From Bacillota bacterium (lineage in GTDB: Bacteria; Bacillota; Clostridia; Peptostreptococcales; Anaerovoracaceae), in the NCBI GenBank assembly GCA_030526355.1, contig JAUNDC010000005.1:1-64000 (forward strand): a stretch of DNA of 64,000 bases, read 5' to 3'. A program made the translations under genes and the position numbers. The notes below the pieces were generated by a model. The model worked only from the letters and a program-made list of their open reading frames with translations, was not told where the DNA came from and did no database searches. This document shows positions 35,595 to 44,227 of the stretch, piece after piece. The stretch's first letter is position 1, and each line of letters starts with the position of its first letter.

Positions 35595-37160
35595 TTATTT
35601 GTTTTGTTTAATTAAAGCAGCGATACTAACTAAGTAATCTTGTGATGCTGATATCTCTTCTGCATATACATAGAACGGATCGTCGGATAGCTCAATATTA
35701 GTATTGATAGATTTGACAAACAATTCCTTTGCTTTATATAGTTCATTTTGCTTCATATAACAAGTTCCAAGGTTGTGATAGTGAATTGCTAACTGTTCTT
35801 TGTCTTTGCAGTATTTAATTGCTGTTAAATAGCATTTCTCGGAATGTTTATAATTTTTTTTATTAAAATAAAGTGATGCTAAGTGAGCAGAGTCATATGA
35901 ATATATAAGGTCATATTTATCCAAGTTATTCTCATAAATCGCAAAGAGTTCTTTATATATTTCCATAGCATTTTTTAATTTCCCTTGAGACGAATCAATT
36001 GTTGCTAATAGTCGCCTTGCATTTATGAAATAATATTCGTTCTCCATGCCTGCAACTATTTTATCTGAAAAATATTTCTTTAAGATTCTTTTTGAACTGT
36101 GAAAGTGGCCTAATCTATACTTGGCATGAGCCTGTGCAAGTCTATATGCCAATTGGCATTGTTTTTCGCACTCGCTGATACTAACTTCCTTATTAAAATG
36201 CGACATCATTCTTAATGCGTCCGCAGACTGTTTCTGATTTATCATAATATCTACTGCAGCATTCAGTATTCGCAGTCTCATACTAATTTTATAATCTGAG
36301 TTCGTATTTTCCTCGCAAAGAAGAAACAATTCGTTAATGAATTGCTTCATCTCGCCCATACCATTTATAGTGGTATGTTTTTTCAGACTACGCCGTATTA
36401 CTCTTTCAAAGGTTCTATAATTTCTCGATTCTTTTTTTAAAAACAAGATACAATAATCATCAAGCTGTTGTAAAGCTAGTCTTTCTTTGCCTATGCTTGA
36501 TAAGTATTCTGAGAACGTTTCTCTTAATGGTGTTAATAGTTCATACAGATCTTGTGTATCAATATACTCCTGAAATATTTCTATCATTTCTGGTATGTTT
36601 TCTTTTTGCTTGCTTTTAGAAAGAGCATTTAAATTTGATATTTTATTATTTAAATATAATGATTTTTCCTTGAGATCATCCTTTAAAACGGTAACATAAG
36701 GTTTGAACTTAAAAATATGCTCATCGATCCTGTCGATAGTAGAATAAAGACCAAAAGCGACACCGCTAATAAAGTGAAAATACTGTACTTTTTCATCAAT
36801 TTTGGATAAATCAATTATAACTGTTTTGCCACTAGCTAAAGCATCGGCAGAATCATATAATTCGCTCTTTGAAGTTATAATTTGCTCATACAAATTATCT
36901 TTTTTTAAACAATACTCAACAAGCGTAGTCATATAATTTCCTCTTAAAGTTATCTCATATGTAGTGTTTTCTATTTTTAAAGTTCCATCTAATATATACA
37001 CTATTCCTTCTAAAAACTTCGTAGTCTTGTTTCTTTCATCGTCTGAGATTTCCTGCATATCAAGCTTAACATTAAGGTTTTTTCGTAATATTTGGTTTAT
37101 AAGATCTCCAATTTCTGAAAATTTATTTACTTTGATTGTTTCTCTGTTTATGTTATCCAT
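35595..37160 (-). CDS. TPR-repeat protein
   Basis: About 521 residues, soluble. The first ~170 residues are a beta-containing unknown domain (KTTKFLEGIVYILDGTLKIE, KTVIIDLSKIDEKVQYFHFI). From ~200 it is helical, with clear tetratricopeptide repeats in the last third (AMEIYKELFAIYENN, AHLASLYFNKKNYKHSEKCY, YHNLGTCYMKQNELYKAKEL). No N-terminal helix-turn-helix, so it is not a classical Rgg/PlcR-type regulator, although the repeat array is similar. ATG 37160 has GTGAG seven bases upstream. Last gene of a minus-strand operon with the ParB-like, HEXXH and unknown proteins. Probably a protein-interaction or sensor subunit. Confidence 0.7.
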   Translation of the reverse strand: MDNINRETIKVNKFSEIGDLINQILRKNLNVKLDMQEISDDERNKTTKFLEGIVYILDGTLKIENTTYEITLRGNYMTTLVEYCLKKDNLYEQIITSKSELYDSADALASGKTVIIDLSKIDEKVQYFHFISGVAFGLYSTIDRIDEHIFKFKPYVTVLKDDLKEKSLYLNNKISNLNALSKSKQKENIPEMIEIFQEYIDTQDLYELLTPLRETFSEYLSSIGKERLALQQLDDYCILFLKKESRNYRTFERVIRRSLKKHTTINGMGEMKQFINELFLLCEENTNSDYKISMRLRILNAAVDIMINQKQSADALRMMSHFNKEVSISECEKQCQLAYRLAQAHAKYRLGHFHSSKRILKKYFSDKIVAGMENEYYFINARRLLATIDSSQGKLKNAMEIYKELFAIYENNLDKYDLIYSYDSAHLASLYFNKKNYKHSEKCYLTAIKYCKDKEQLAIHYHNLGTCYMKQNELYKAKELFVKSINTNIELSDDPFYVYAEEISASQDYLVSIAALIKQNK

Positions 37161-37212
37161 AACTATACTCACTTTATTATTTCTTTAATTGAATTTTTTC
37201 CTTCATTCTGTC

Positions 37213-37947
37213 TTATAACTTAATGGATTTTGCGTGCATGAGTGTCACACGAAGATCATTATCTAAATTTAACTCTTCTGGATGTTTTGAAGAGAAAATA
37301 ATAGTTTTATAGTTTTTGTTCATTCTTTCTCTTAAAACAAAATTCAGTTCATTATTCAGGATAGGATAATCTATCTCATTAATTTGCTCAAGGTCTTTTA
37401 AGATAAACAGCTCGTGCGAAAGATTATTAAATTGTCTTTCTGCTCTTGAATACTGATATTCATCGGGTGATAATCTGCAGAGGGAGTCCACAATTTCATC
37501 AAATTCTTCGTTTATAGATTTTATGAAAGGTTTCAAATTGTTTTGAAACTTATAGTCCCTAACCTGTCTGTAACGATTTTCTCGCAGAGAATAATCGGAT
37601 GAATAAAACAACAATATTGAATTTAAATTGAAATCATATAGGAATTCATTATCGAAATTATATTCATAGAATATAGGTTTGTAATCATCTTCACATGTAT
37701 CAAACATAAAAAACAGCTTTGATGCTCGTTCTTCTTTATCTTTACGCTCATTCAGGGTTAAATACATTGAAAAATCAAGGAATAAAATTTCGTATGCTTG
37801 CATACTATCATATTTATCTAAGTAATCTAACAATGCCTCAAATCCATCACTGTTACGGGGCAAGCTTGTTAATGCTTTCAACTCCTCTTCTTCATATTGT
37901 GCAGAAGACATGTTTTCAATGTTGTTAAATAAAACTTTTAAATCCAT
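37213..37947 (-). CDS. Hypothetical protein of the ParB-like/HEXXH operon
   Basis: A 244-residue acidic, largely helical protein, no recognised domain. Tyr/Phe-rich segments around residues 95-115 (FYEYNFDNEFLYDFNLNSIL). No signal peptide or membrane helix. GAGGTG lies six bases before its ATG and overlaps the end of the membrane metallopeptidase-like gene, whose stop is only three bases away, so the two are translationally coupled. It is probably a cytosolic partner of the membrane protein. Confidence 0.55.
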   Translation of the reverse strand: MDLKVLFNNIENMSSAQYEEEELKALTSLPRNSDGFEALLDYLDKYDSMQAYEILFLDFSMYLTLNERKDKEERASKLFFMFDTCEDDYKPIFYEYNFDNEFLYDFNLNSILLFYSSDYSLRENRYRQVRDYKFQNNLKPFIKSINEEFDEIVDSLCRLSPDEYQYSRAERQFNNLSHELFILKDLEQINEIDYPILNNELNFVLRERMNKNYKTIIFSSKHPEELNLDNDLRVTLMHAKSIKL

Positions 37948-37950
37948 ATA

Positions 37951-39063
37951 CTACACCTCACTCTCAAACGGCTGCTGCGACTCATTGCTTTTTATATAAT
38001 CAGTGGTTCTCATTTTATACTCTTGCATTGCAATTTTAGCATATTCTCTTGCATTCACTTCGACGGTTTGAGCTTCATAATCTTCAAAATCAACTTCTCC
38101 ATGAGTGTAGGAAGAAAACTCCTCTATATAGTCAGGAACATCACGAAATATCATGAGTTCTCTTTCTTTTTCGTCAATGGAGTCATAGACATAAATCATC
38201 TGATATTCGTAAGAGTGATATGCTTCATGACAGATTGTACCGAGTAGTTCTTCGGGGTTTTCATTTTTCAAGAAATTGATATTTATTTCTATTCGATGTC
38301 TCTGTTCATCGTATCGGCCGACAAGATTTTCGCCAAGTACTTCTGCACATACGTTTAATTCATGGGAAAGTCCAAGATAATTGGATTCTATATTCGCAAT
38401 AGTTTGTAGTACTTCAAGTCTTTCTTTTGTGTTTAAGTTTTTCCAAGAACCGTCATAAATAGTAGATACCGTATCAAAATGGTCAGAGAGAACATACTCG
38501 AAATCTGAAGTTCCGGCTTCAGCTTTTGTAGTAGCCGGTAATATTGGTATTCCTAGGAGTGTTTTTATAGCAAGAGGAGTCATTAATATTGAACATCCAA
38601 TTGAAATAATCAGACAAATGGAAAAGAAACCTTTCTTAAGATTTCTCTTTACATTCTGTGCATTTAATCGCCTTTTTTGAAATGTTTTGAATACTGCATA
38701 TACGAAATAGGCAGCACATAGAAATAGGGCAACAAGTGTTATTATAATAATAGGTTTAGTTAATAAGGTGAAAAATGATATGCTGGTATATATACCAAAC
38801 GGCAATATATAGAATACGGGTCTATGGATTGTAGACGGTTTTTTAAAAGCAATCATCCTTATACATAAAAATCCAATTAAAAGGCTGATTAGAAGAACTT
38901 TTGATTGAGTATAATTCAATCCACTTATTGTTCGGAATATAACATTATACGCATATATAAGTAAAAGAGAGATAAATAACTCATAAAATACTTTTTTTAC
39001 CTTGTCATATGTAAATTTGTGATTCATAGTTCTTGTGTTAAAATTGTTGATCATATTATTCAT
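37951..39063 (-). CDS. Membrane protein with HEXXH zinc-metallopeptidase motif
   Basis: 370 residues. Five hydrophobic helices occupy residues ~25-172 (around 25-45, 55-72, 83-102, 104-127 and 147-170). The C-terminal ~190 residues form a soluble domain, probably outside the membrane, with HEAYH (His279-His283) as zinc-binding HEXXH motif and a downstream EVNAREYA segment that could give the third ligand (gluzincin ExxA). This suggests a surface protease, perhaps cleaving a signal or toxin. Part of the four-gene operon starting with the ParB-like protein. Confidence 0.7.
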   Translation of the reverse strand: MNNMINNFNTRTMNHKFTYDKVKKVFYELFISLLLIYAYNVIFRTISGLNYTQSKVLLISLLIGFLCIRMIAFKKPSTIHRPVFYILPFGIYTSISFFTLLTKPIIIITLVALFLCAAYFVYAVFKTFQKRRLNAQNVKRNLKKGFFSICLIISIGCSILMTPLAIKTLLGIPILPATTKAEAGTSDFEYVLSDHFDTVSTIYDGSWKNLNTKERLEVLQTIANIESNYLGLSHELNVCAEVLGENLVGRYDEQRHRIEININFLKNENPEELLGTICHEAYHSYEYQMIYVYDSIDEKERELMIFRDVPDYIEEFSSYTHGEVDFEDYEAQTVEVNAREYAKIAMQEYKMRTTDYIKSNESQQPFESEV

Positions 39064-39113
39064 TTGGTTCTGATCCTATATTTCCAAATCATTAGCAAAA
39101 TAGTCGAAGTAAC

Positions 39114-39500
39114 TTAATCACTAAGATAGTTGTTTAGCTTGATAATGTTATTAATTCTATCGGTTTTGCATAAATTTTTTCTAGCCGTGTTTTCAACACA
39201 TGAAAATAGAAGCAATAATCCGTCGTCATTAATATGTTCGTATACAATTGCAGGAATATTTTCAAGTCCGGCTTTCTGTGCAGCTAATCTTCTTCTTTCT
39301 CCACAAATCACCTCAAACTTTGAAGATACTCTGTGAACAATTAAGGGTTCGATTATTCCGAAAAGTTTAATTGACTCTGCCAAATCTTCGATGAATAACT
39401 CAGGCTCTTTTCGCGGAATATATCTATTTGGCAATAAATCGATAATAGGGATCATCATGAACATCCCTTTACCACCAACAGCGTTTATACAACAACTCAT
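39114..39500 (-). CDS. ParB/Srx-domain protein, N-domain only
   Basis: 128 residues. After MSCCINAVGGKG comes a ParB N-terminal-like nuclease/CTPase fold: IPIIDLLPNRYIPRK, LAESIKLFGIIEPLIVHR, FEVICGERRRLAAQKAGLEN and IPAIVY, where GERR is the hallmark motif. The helix-turn-helix and dimerisation domains of real ParB are missing, so it is unlikely to partition DNA by itself; single-domain relatives act as regulators or nucleases. GGAGG seven bases before the ATG. First gene of the operon to 35595. A remnant of its start and leader is found near 5.27 kb. Confidence 0.8.
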   Translation of the reverse strand: MSCCINAVGGKGMFMMIPIIDLLPNRYIPRKEPELFIEDLAESIKLFGIIEPLIVHRVSSKFEVICGERRRLAAQKAGLENIPAIVYEHINDDGLLLLFSCVENTARKNLCKTDRINNIIKLNNYLSD

Positions 39501-39728
39501 GATTTATCCTCCGTATTCTTTAATAGTATATGAATATAGTATCATGTATTATTTTTTTATCATTCAATAAAATTAGAATTAGAGCTACATTATAGTCTTT
39601 TTGTAGTCTTGACATGAGTTCATTACCTGATAACATCTCGACATCAAATCTTAATATTGAATAGAGTTCATAACCATGGATAGTATGAACATGAGCATCG
39701 GATTATTATTCTTTAAATATACAAAACA
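39501..39728. other. Leader region duplicated near 5.6 kb
   Basis: The 39609-39700 segment matches 5561-5650, with blocks TTGACATGAGTTC, TACCTGATA, TCAAATCTTAAT and ACATGAGCA conserved in order. It lies upstream of the ParB-like gene and probably belongs to its control region. TTTTATTGAATG (complement near 39570) recurs before several genes of the element. Confidence 0.55.
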
Positions 39729-40880
39729 TTATATTCCTTTTTTGTTTCTGTACAGCATTATTTCCCGCGACAGTGCATTCTGGTTTATTTTTATCCTCTT
39801 ATTAATTTCACTGATTTTTAATGACGCGTCTGGATCTAAGACAGCATTCATTCTGGCAAAAACCAATCTGTTTGGGTGGTAATGTGGATTATCCCAAATA
39901 GGATCTATATCTTTATTAGGCCCAATTAAATATATGTATAGGCTGGCCGCCATCGCTGCTGATCGTGATATTCCAGCTTCACAAGCACATAGTATATCGA
40001 CTAGTTCTCCTGCCGTTTTTTTACTTAATATTCGGTTAATAAACGTTTTTACTTTTAAAGCATCCTCATCCGAAAAAGCTCCAACAGCATGAGGATCTTC
40101 TATATCCAACACTTTCAATATCAATTTATTATTGATATGATTAATATTAGAGTTTATGTTTTCTTCATTATCAATAAATATTATTGCTCCATCATAATCA
40201 ACTCTTTCAATAGCCTTTCGTGGCATTACTGATATTTTCACTGCAGATATTATTGGCTCTCTATCATATAGCAAAAATTTTTCAGGTAAAGAAAGAAAAT
40301 CTTCCATCCTAAACGTAAAATTATGATCCTCGCCTCCTATAATATGTCTTCTTAAATTTTCTCCCTCTAAAGGTTTAAACAAATCAATATATGGATACGA
40401 TTCGTCAAACTCTCCATATACGACATCAATAATACCTGCACTTTGAGTAAAGTATCCAAGGCGCTCTTTTGTAACATGCCAATGTGATATTCCGATTGGC
40501 ATGTTAATGAGTAGCATTCTTTTGATTTCTGGGTATAGAAATCCATACCAGGCACCTATAATTGCTCCATTGCTTATTCCCATATAGTAGATGCAGATAT
40601 CTTTGAACACCCAAGACCTTTGCAGACAGTAATCTTTTATAAGTCCAATTGCATCGTCCATAGGATTGTTCCCATTGAATGGATTGCTTGATGAAATTAC
40701 AGTAATTCCATATTTTTTTTGGATTCTTTTCGCTATACGTAAGTATTTATCTCTGTATCCATAACACGTACCATTCTGACCTGCTTTAATAAACAATATA
40801 GTGTTTTTTTCTGTACCGTCAATAATTCCATAATGTATTATTGAGTCATTATATATTCTTTCAATAACTCTATCAAACAT
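39729..40880 (-). CDS. Alpha/beta-hydrolase fused to a CX5R protein-phosphatase-like domain
   Basis: 383 residues with two enzymatic modules. The N-terminal half is an alpha/beta-hydrolase: nucleophile elbow GISNG with Ser103, an acid near 157-159 (YGEFDES) and His186 (GGEDHNF), giving a full triad. The C-terminal part (from ~225) resembles dual-specificity/tyrosine phosphatases: FIDNEEN... early, then CEAGISRSA with Cys300 and Arg306 (CX5R P-loop), and a tail with NRLVFARMN as seen in bacterial phosphatase-like proteins. No signal peptide. I know no described protein with this pairing. Eight G residues sit seven bases before the ATG on the coding strand. Single-gene unit. Confidence 0.72.
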   Translation of the reverse strand: MFDRVIERIYNDSIIHYGIIDGTEKNTILFIKAGQNGTCYGYRDKYLRIAKRIQKKYGITVISSSNPFNGNNPMDDAIGLIKDYCLQRSWVFKDICIYYMGISNGAIIGAWYGFLYPEIKRMLLINMPIGISHWHVTKERLGYFTQSAGIIDVVYGEFDESYPYIDLFKPLEGENLRRHIIGGEDHNFTFRMEDFLSLPEKFLLYDREPIISAVKISVMPRKAIERVDYDGAIIFIDNEENINSNINHINNKLILKVLDIEDPHAVGAFSDEDALKVKTFINRILSKKTAGELVDILCACEAGISRSAAMAASLYIYLIGPNKDIDPIWDNPHYHPNRLVFARMNAVLDPDASLKISEINKRIKINQNALSREIMLYRNKKGI

Positions 40881-40887
40881 ACTGATA

Positions 40888-40895
40888 CCCCCCCC
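40888..40895 (-). promoter_or_regulatory. G8 homopolymer in the ribosome-site position of the hydrolase-phosphatase gene
   Basis: The coding strand reads a run of eight G, then TATCAGT and ATG. The run takes the place of a Shine-Dalgarno sequence and is prone to slippage. Confidence 0.5.
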
Positions 40896-41131
40896 ATAAA
40901 TGTTGCATATTGTTATAATAGTAAAAATATCAAGTTGATTGTTTTATTTTTGTCTAAAGCATTTTTTGTCATTGCTTCACTTTCATTCAAAATCCCTTAC
41001 TGCAATTTTTATTAAGTGATTATATTTTAGCATTGCTTTGAATAATGTATCTCAATAATATTAGCTAACAGATAAAAAGCAGTATGTTTTATATTTGAAT
41101 TAGCATAATGAATCTATAAACAATTCATTCA
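40896..41131. other. AT-rich spacer
   Basis: Nothing supportable in this ~235-bp gap apart from the likely promoter of the hydrolase-phosphatase gene. GC content changes here: genes to the right are clearly less AT-rich than those to the left. Confidence 0.4.
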
Positions 41132-42466
41132 TCACCTCAGCCACTCCGTCTGTACAAGCTTCAGGTTGTCGTATTTGCCGGCTTCTTTCCATACATAATC
41201 GCTGAACCTGCCGTTCAGGAACAAATAGAACTCGCTGTCGTAATAAGGGCATTCGCATTCGGCTGCCTTGAGCATTGTCAGGAGTTCTTTTTTATCGTAT
41301 CTGGAGTTTACCTGTGGGCAGATTTTAACAAAACACCTGCATTTCTCGGAAGGTATTACGATATCAAAATCATAACCGCCAATCTGCCTGCTAATGTTAT
41401 CAAGATTATCAAGCATAGAACAAGATAAGTGTTCCTTATTTAGAAAGTAGCGGAAGCATGCCTGTCTGAAGCTTTCGGGTACAAGCTCTTCATCAATATA
41501 GGTCTTGATTTGTGCCAGCACTTCATCGGAAAATCCGCACATCAATTCCCGTCGGTGAGGGAATATCCATTTATACCATAATTTAATATATGTGTTCGCT
41601 GGAACGTAATGGGATACGGTTTTGCCGTTTTCTTTTGTTTTTAGACGTTTTGCAAGCTGTGTTGCTATAAGAGCCTTGACGTATTTATCACATTTGTTGT
41701 TTGCAAAGCCGGAACATGCGGCAAGTTCACTGATTCTGTTTCTGTCTGCAGACATAGCATAGAGCAGAGTGTTATAGCTTTCCGGTGTTCTGAAAGTCAT
41801 TGTCATCGTTTCTTCCATGAACCTGATATATCTTGAACCTGCAGTAAGGAAATTGCGCAGGTTTTCTTCGTATGTCAGATTATCGTTATACTGTGCGATC
41901 AGTTCCGGTATCCCGGCAGTTATTGCATGCAATCGGGTAGTATCCGCACGGTCCAGTTTATTAAATACCTTTGATACATCCCCGATTGACATAGGTTCCA
42001 TTTCCAGTGAGGTTGTATCTAAAGGCAGTTTATCATTTGACGTTGTGAGAAATACGACAGCAAACAGTTTCCTCTTGTCGCTATGCAGAAAATTATCAAC
42101 GCTTTGAAAAAACTCGGTCTTATCATTTCGAGTATCCACATCATCAAAAATAATGACCGTGCCATGAGCACCATAGGCGTGTTTTATGTTCTCGAAGAAA
42201 CTGTCCCAGCTGTCAGAAGGCGGTACCGTGTAAAGGTGTTCGGAAAAGATCACAGGTGCGATGTTAGCATCTATATTTTTGAATGAGAAATACAACCTGT
42301 TAGATCCGCTCTGGCAGAAAGCAATTGCGGCAGTCGTTTTCCCCATCCCTTTATTGCCATATACAATTAGCACCTCGTCTTTAGTTGAAGCTGTATGTAT
42401 GTCCTGGATTCGATGCCATTGAAAATTTCTGACCCGTGTAGAAAACCATTTGTTTCTTCGATGCAT
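41132..42466 (-). CDS. Archaeal-type (STAND-like) ATPase
   Basis: 444 residues. Walker A YGNKGMGKTT at 36-45, Walker B VIIFDDVD near 104-111, a sensor-like VVFLTTSND near 140. The middle resembles the winged-helix region of archaeal ATPases (RNRISELAACSGFANNKCDK), and the C-terminus a restriction-fold DUF234-type segment (DFDIVIPS, FVKICPQV, DSEFYLFLNGRFSDYV). These proteins are common on mobile elements and sometimes act as toxins or defence ATPases; the role is not established. GGAGG lies five bases before the ATG. It diverges from the RepA-like gene and its base composition is like the mobility module. Confidence 0.72.
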   Translation of the reverse strand: MHRRNKWFSTRVRNFQWHRIQDIHTASTKDEVLIVYGNKGMGKTTAAIAFCQSGSNRLYFSFKNIDANIAPVIFSEHLYTVPPSDSWDSFFENIKHAYGAHGTVIIFDDVDTRNDKTEFFQSVDNFLHSDKRKLFAVVFLTTSNDKLPLDTTSLEMEPMSIGDVSKVFNKLDRADTTRLHAITAGIPELIAQYNDNLTYEENLRNFLTAGSRYIRFMEETMTMTFRTPESYNTLLYAMSADRNRISELAACSGFANNKCDKYVKALIATQLAKRLKTKENGKTVSHYVPANTYIKLWYKWIFPHRRELMCGFSDEVLAQIKTYIDEELVPESFRQACFRYFLNKEHLSCSMLDNLDNISRQIGGYDFDIVIPSEKCRCFVKICPQVNSRYDKKELLTMLKAAECECPYYDSEFYLFLNGRFSDYVWKEAGKYDNLKLVQTEWLR

Positions 42467-42741
42467 AGCGTCCTCCTTATCATATCGTAAGTTGATAATA
42501 TCTTAATTTTACCCATTTTCATTAAAACTCGCAATAAAAAGTGGTGCACCAATGAATGTATGAGACAAAATACAACCTGAAATCACGTTGAAATTACTGA
42601 GATATAGAGATTTTTATAAAAAAGAATTAAAAAATATTTTTTAAAAAGCTTGTTTCGGCAACGAAGCGATGACTATCCCATGAAAGGAGAAATAAACCAC
42701 CAAGATTTCCATCAAATTAATTTCAGAAAGGAAAGAGAAAA
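42467..42741. other. Divergent promoter region between the ATPase and repA-like genes
   Basis: A 275-bp gap with no gene. The run of T/A at 42610-42650 and the sequence up to the AAAGGAAAGAG ribosome site of the + gene probably hold both promoters; I see no unambiguous consensus pair. Confidence 0.4.
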
Positions 42742-43758
42742 ATGAGCAAAGAAGAATTAAAAATCATCGACGCAGATACACTGCTCTCTGTCCCGATGAA
42801 GAAAACACACTTCATAGTAGACGGCCTTATTCCGGAAGGGATAAGCATATTATGCGGTGCTCCCAAGATAGGCAAAAGCTGGCTTATGCTGTGGCTCGGG
42901 CTGCAGGTGTCGCAGGGACTGCCGGTCTGGAACATGCAGACAAGAAAGTGTGACGTACTGTATCTTTCGCTGGAGGATCCGTTTCACAGAATTCAGGAAA
43001 GACTTTATGCGTTGACAGAAAGTGCACCTGACAACCTCTATTTTGCCAATACAAGTCAGCAGATCGGCAGCGGGCTTCAGCGACAGCTCCACGATCATAT
43101 AAAGGCGCATCCAGAGACAGGACTTATCATCATTGATACTCTCCAGAAGGTAAGAAACACAGAGAAAAGCAATTCTCTGTTATATGCGGCAGACTATGAT
43201 GATATCACTGCACTCAAGAAAATAGCTGACAGGTACGGGATAGCAATAATAGTTGTTCACCACCTGAGAAAAAATCCGGACAGCAAGGATCCATTCAATC
43301 AAATTTCCGGAACTACAGGATTGACAGGAGCAGTTGATTCAGCCTATGTCATTACCAAATCATCACGCTCCGATGAAACAGCTCTCCTAACTGCAGGAGG
43401 TCGTGACATTGAACATCAGCAGCTGAATATCAGATTCACCAATAGAACGTGGGAGCTTATCGAACACAAGGGTCAGTCGGAGCTGCATGAAGAATCGATA
43501 CCGCCGCTGCTGTATAAGATTGCAAATTTTATATATAAGAGAGGCGAATGGACAGGCACCGCTTCGCAGCTTCTTACTGTTCTGGGTGACACAGAAACAT
43601 CACCCATCATACTCACACGAATGCTGAGCCGTTTCTATTATGAAGTTCTGCAACCGGAGAACATTGAGTACAGCACCAGAAGAACGGCACAGGACAGACT
43701 GATAACGCTGAAGGCAAATGACGGACATGACAGAAATGACAGAAGTCCAAGTATATGA
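42742..43758 (+). CDS. RepA-like RecA-fold ATPase (element replication)
   Basis: 338 residues with the AAA_25/RepA hexameric helicase layout: FIVDGLIPEGISILCGAPKI leading to Walker A GAPKIGKSW (39-47), LYLSLED near 75, Walker B LIIIDTLQKV near 130 and VVHHLRK near 170. The C-terminal ~80 residues look like a winged helix. It probably unwinds the element after excision or nicking, as RepA proteins of mobilizable elements do. AAGGAAAGAG precedes the ATG. It is the first gene of the rep-mob-int module. Confidence 0.85.
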   Translation: MSKEELKIIDADTLLSVPMKKTHFIVDGLIPEGISILCGAPKIGKSWLMLWLGLQVSQGLPVWNMQTRKCDVLYLSLEDPFHRIQERLYALTESAPDNLYFANTSQQIGSGLQRQLHDHIKAHPETGLIIIDTLQKVRNTEKSNSLLYAADYDDITALKKIADRYGIAIIVVHHLRKNPDSKDPFNQISGTTGLTGAVDSAYVITKSSRSDETALLTAGGRDIEHQQLNIRFTNRTWELIEHKGQSELHEESIPPLLYKIANFIYKRGEWTGTASQLLTVLGDTETSPIILTRMLSRFYYEVLQPENIEYSTRRTAQDRLITLKANDGHDRNDRSPSI

Positions 43759-43837
43759 TAGGTATCCGTCACAGCTGTCACAGCTGTCACAAGGAGTAAA
43801 TACGGCAATACATGAGAATCCTTTGTCCTGTAATGTA

Positions 43838-43921
43838 GCGAGCATAGGCTATGTGTTGCCGGCACCACCCGCCACGGTAAATATACCGCAAGGGGCAATC
43901 GCCCCTGGAACCCCAGGATGA
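43838..43921. other. Candidate oriT
   Basis: The short gap before mobC carries CATAG-G-CTATG (near 43850) and AGGGGC/GCCCCT (43891-43896/43901-43906), GC-rich inverted repeats of the kind flanking relaxase nick sites. Position directly upstream of mobC and relaxase supports oriT; the nick site itself cannot be read. Confidence 0.45.
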
Positions 43922-43936
43922 TGAAAGGAAAGGCAC

Positions 43937-44227
43937 ATGACAAACAGAAAAAGAACTGTAGGCATCAACATCAGAGTCACACCCCAGGAGAAAAAACGCA
44001 TCGTTCGTTTTGCGAAAAAATGCAGACTGAGTGTGTCTGAATATATTCGCCAGCTTGCCGAAGGATACACTCCGCAGCAGCTTCCCGGGCAGGAACTGTA
44101 CGAAGTTTTATGGGAGCTTCAGAAGCTGCAGGATGATTACAACGCAGAAAATTTAAACAGAACAATAGGAAAACTAACAGCGTACCTCTTTGAAGAAAGA
44201 GAAGGTGACAGTAATGGCAACGACTAA
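43937..44227 (+). CDS. mobC: MobC-like relaxosome accessory protein
   Basis: 96 residues. Ribbon-helix-helix N-terminus (INIRVTPQEKKRIVRFAKKC, then RLSVSEYIRQLAEG), and a helical C-terminus as in MobC proteins that melt oriT and recruit the relaxase. GAAAGGAAAGG precedes the ATG. Its last codons overlap the relaxase start, indicating translational coupling. Confidence 0.85.
   Translation: MTNRKRTVGINIRVTPQEKKRIVRFAKKCRLSVSEYIRQLAEGYTPQQLPGQELYEVLWELQKLQDDYNAENLNRTIGKLTAYLFEEREGDSNGND

Noticed and set aside
39114..39500. ParB-like protein as evidence for plasmid partitioning
   Set aside because: It has only the N-terminal domain, no ParA partner is nearby, and no parS-like array is seen.
43718..43921. 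67-codon frame overlapping the end of the repA-like gene
   Set aside because: It runs through the palindromes of the candidate oriT, starts inside another gene and has no ribosome site.
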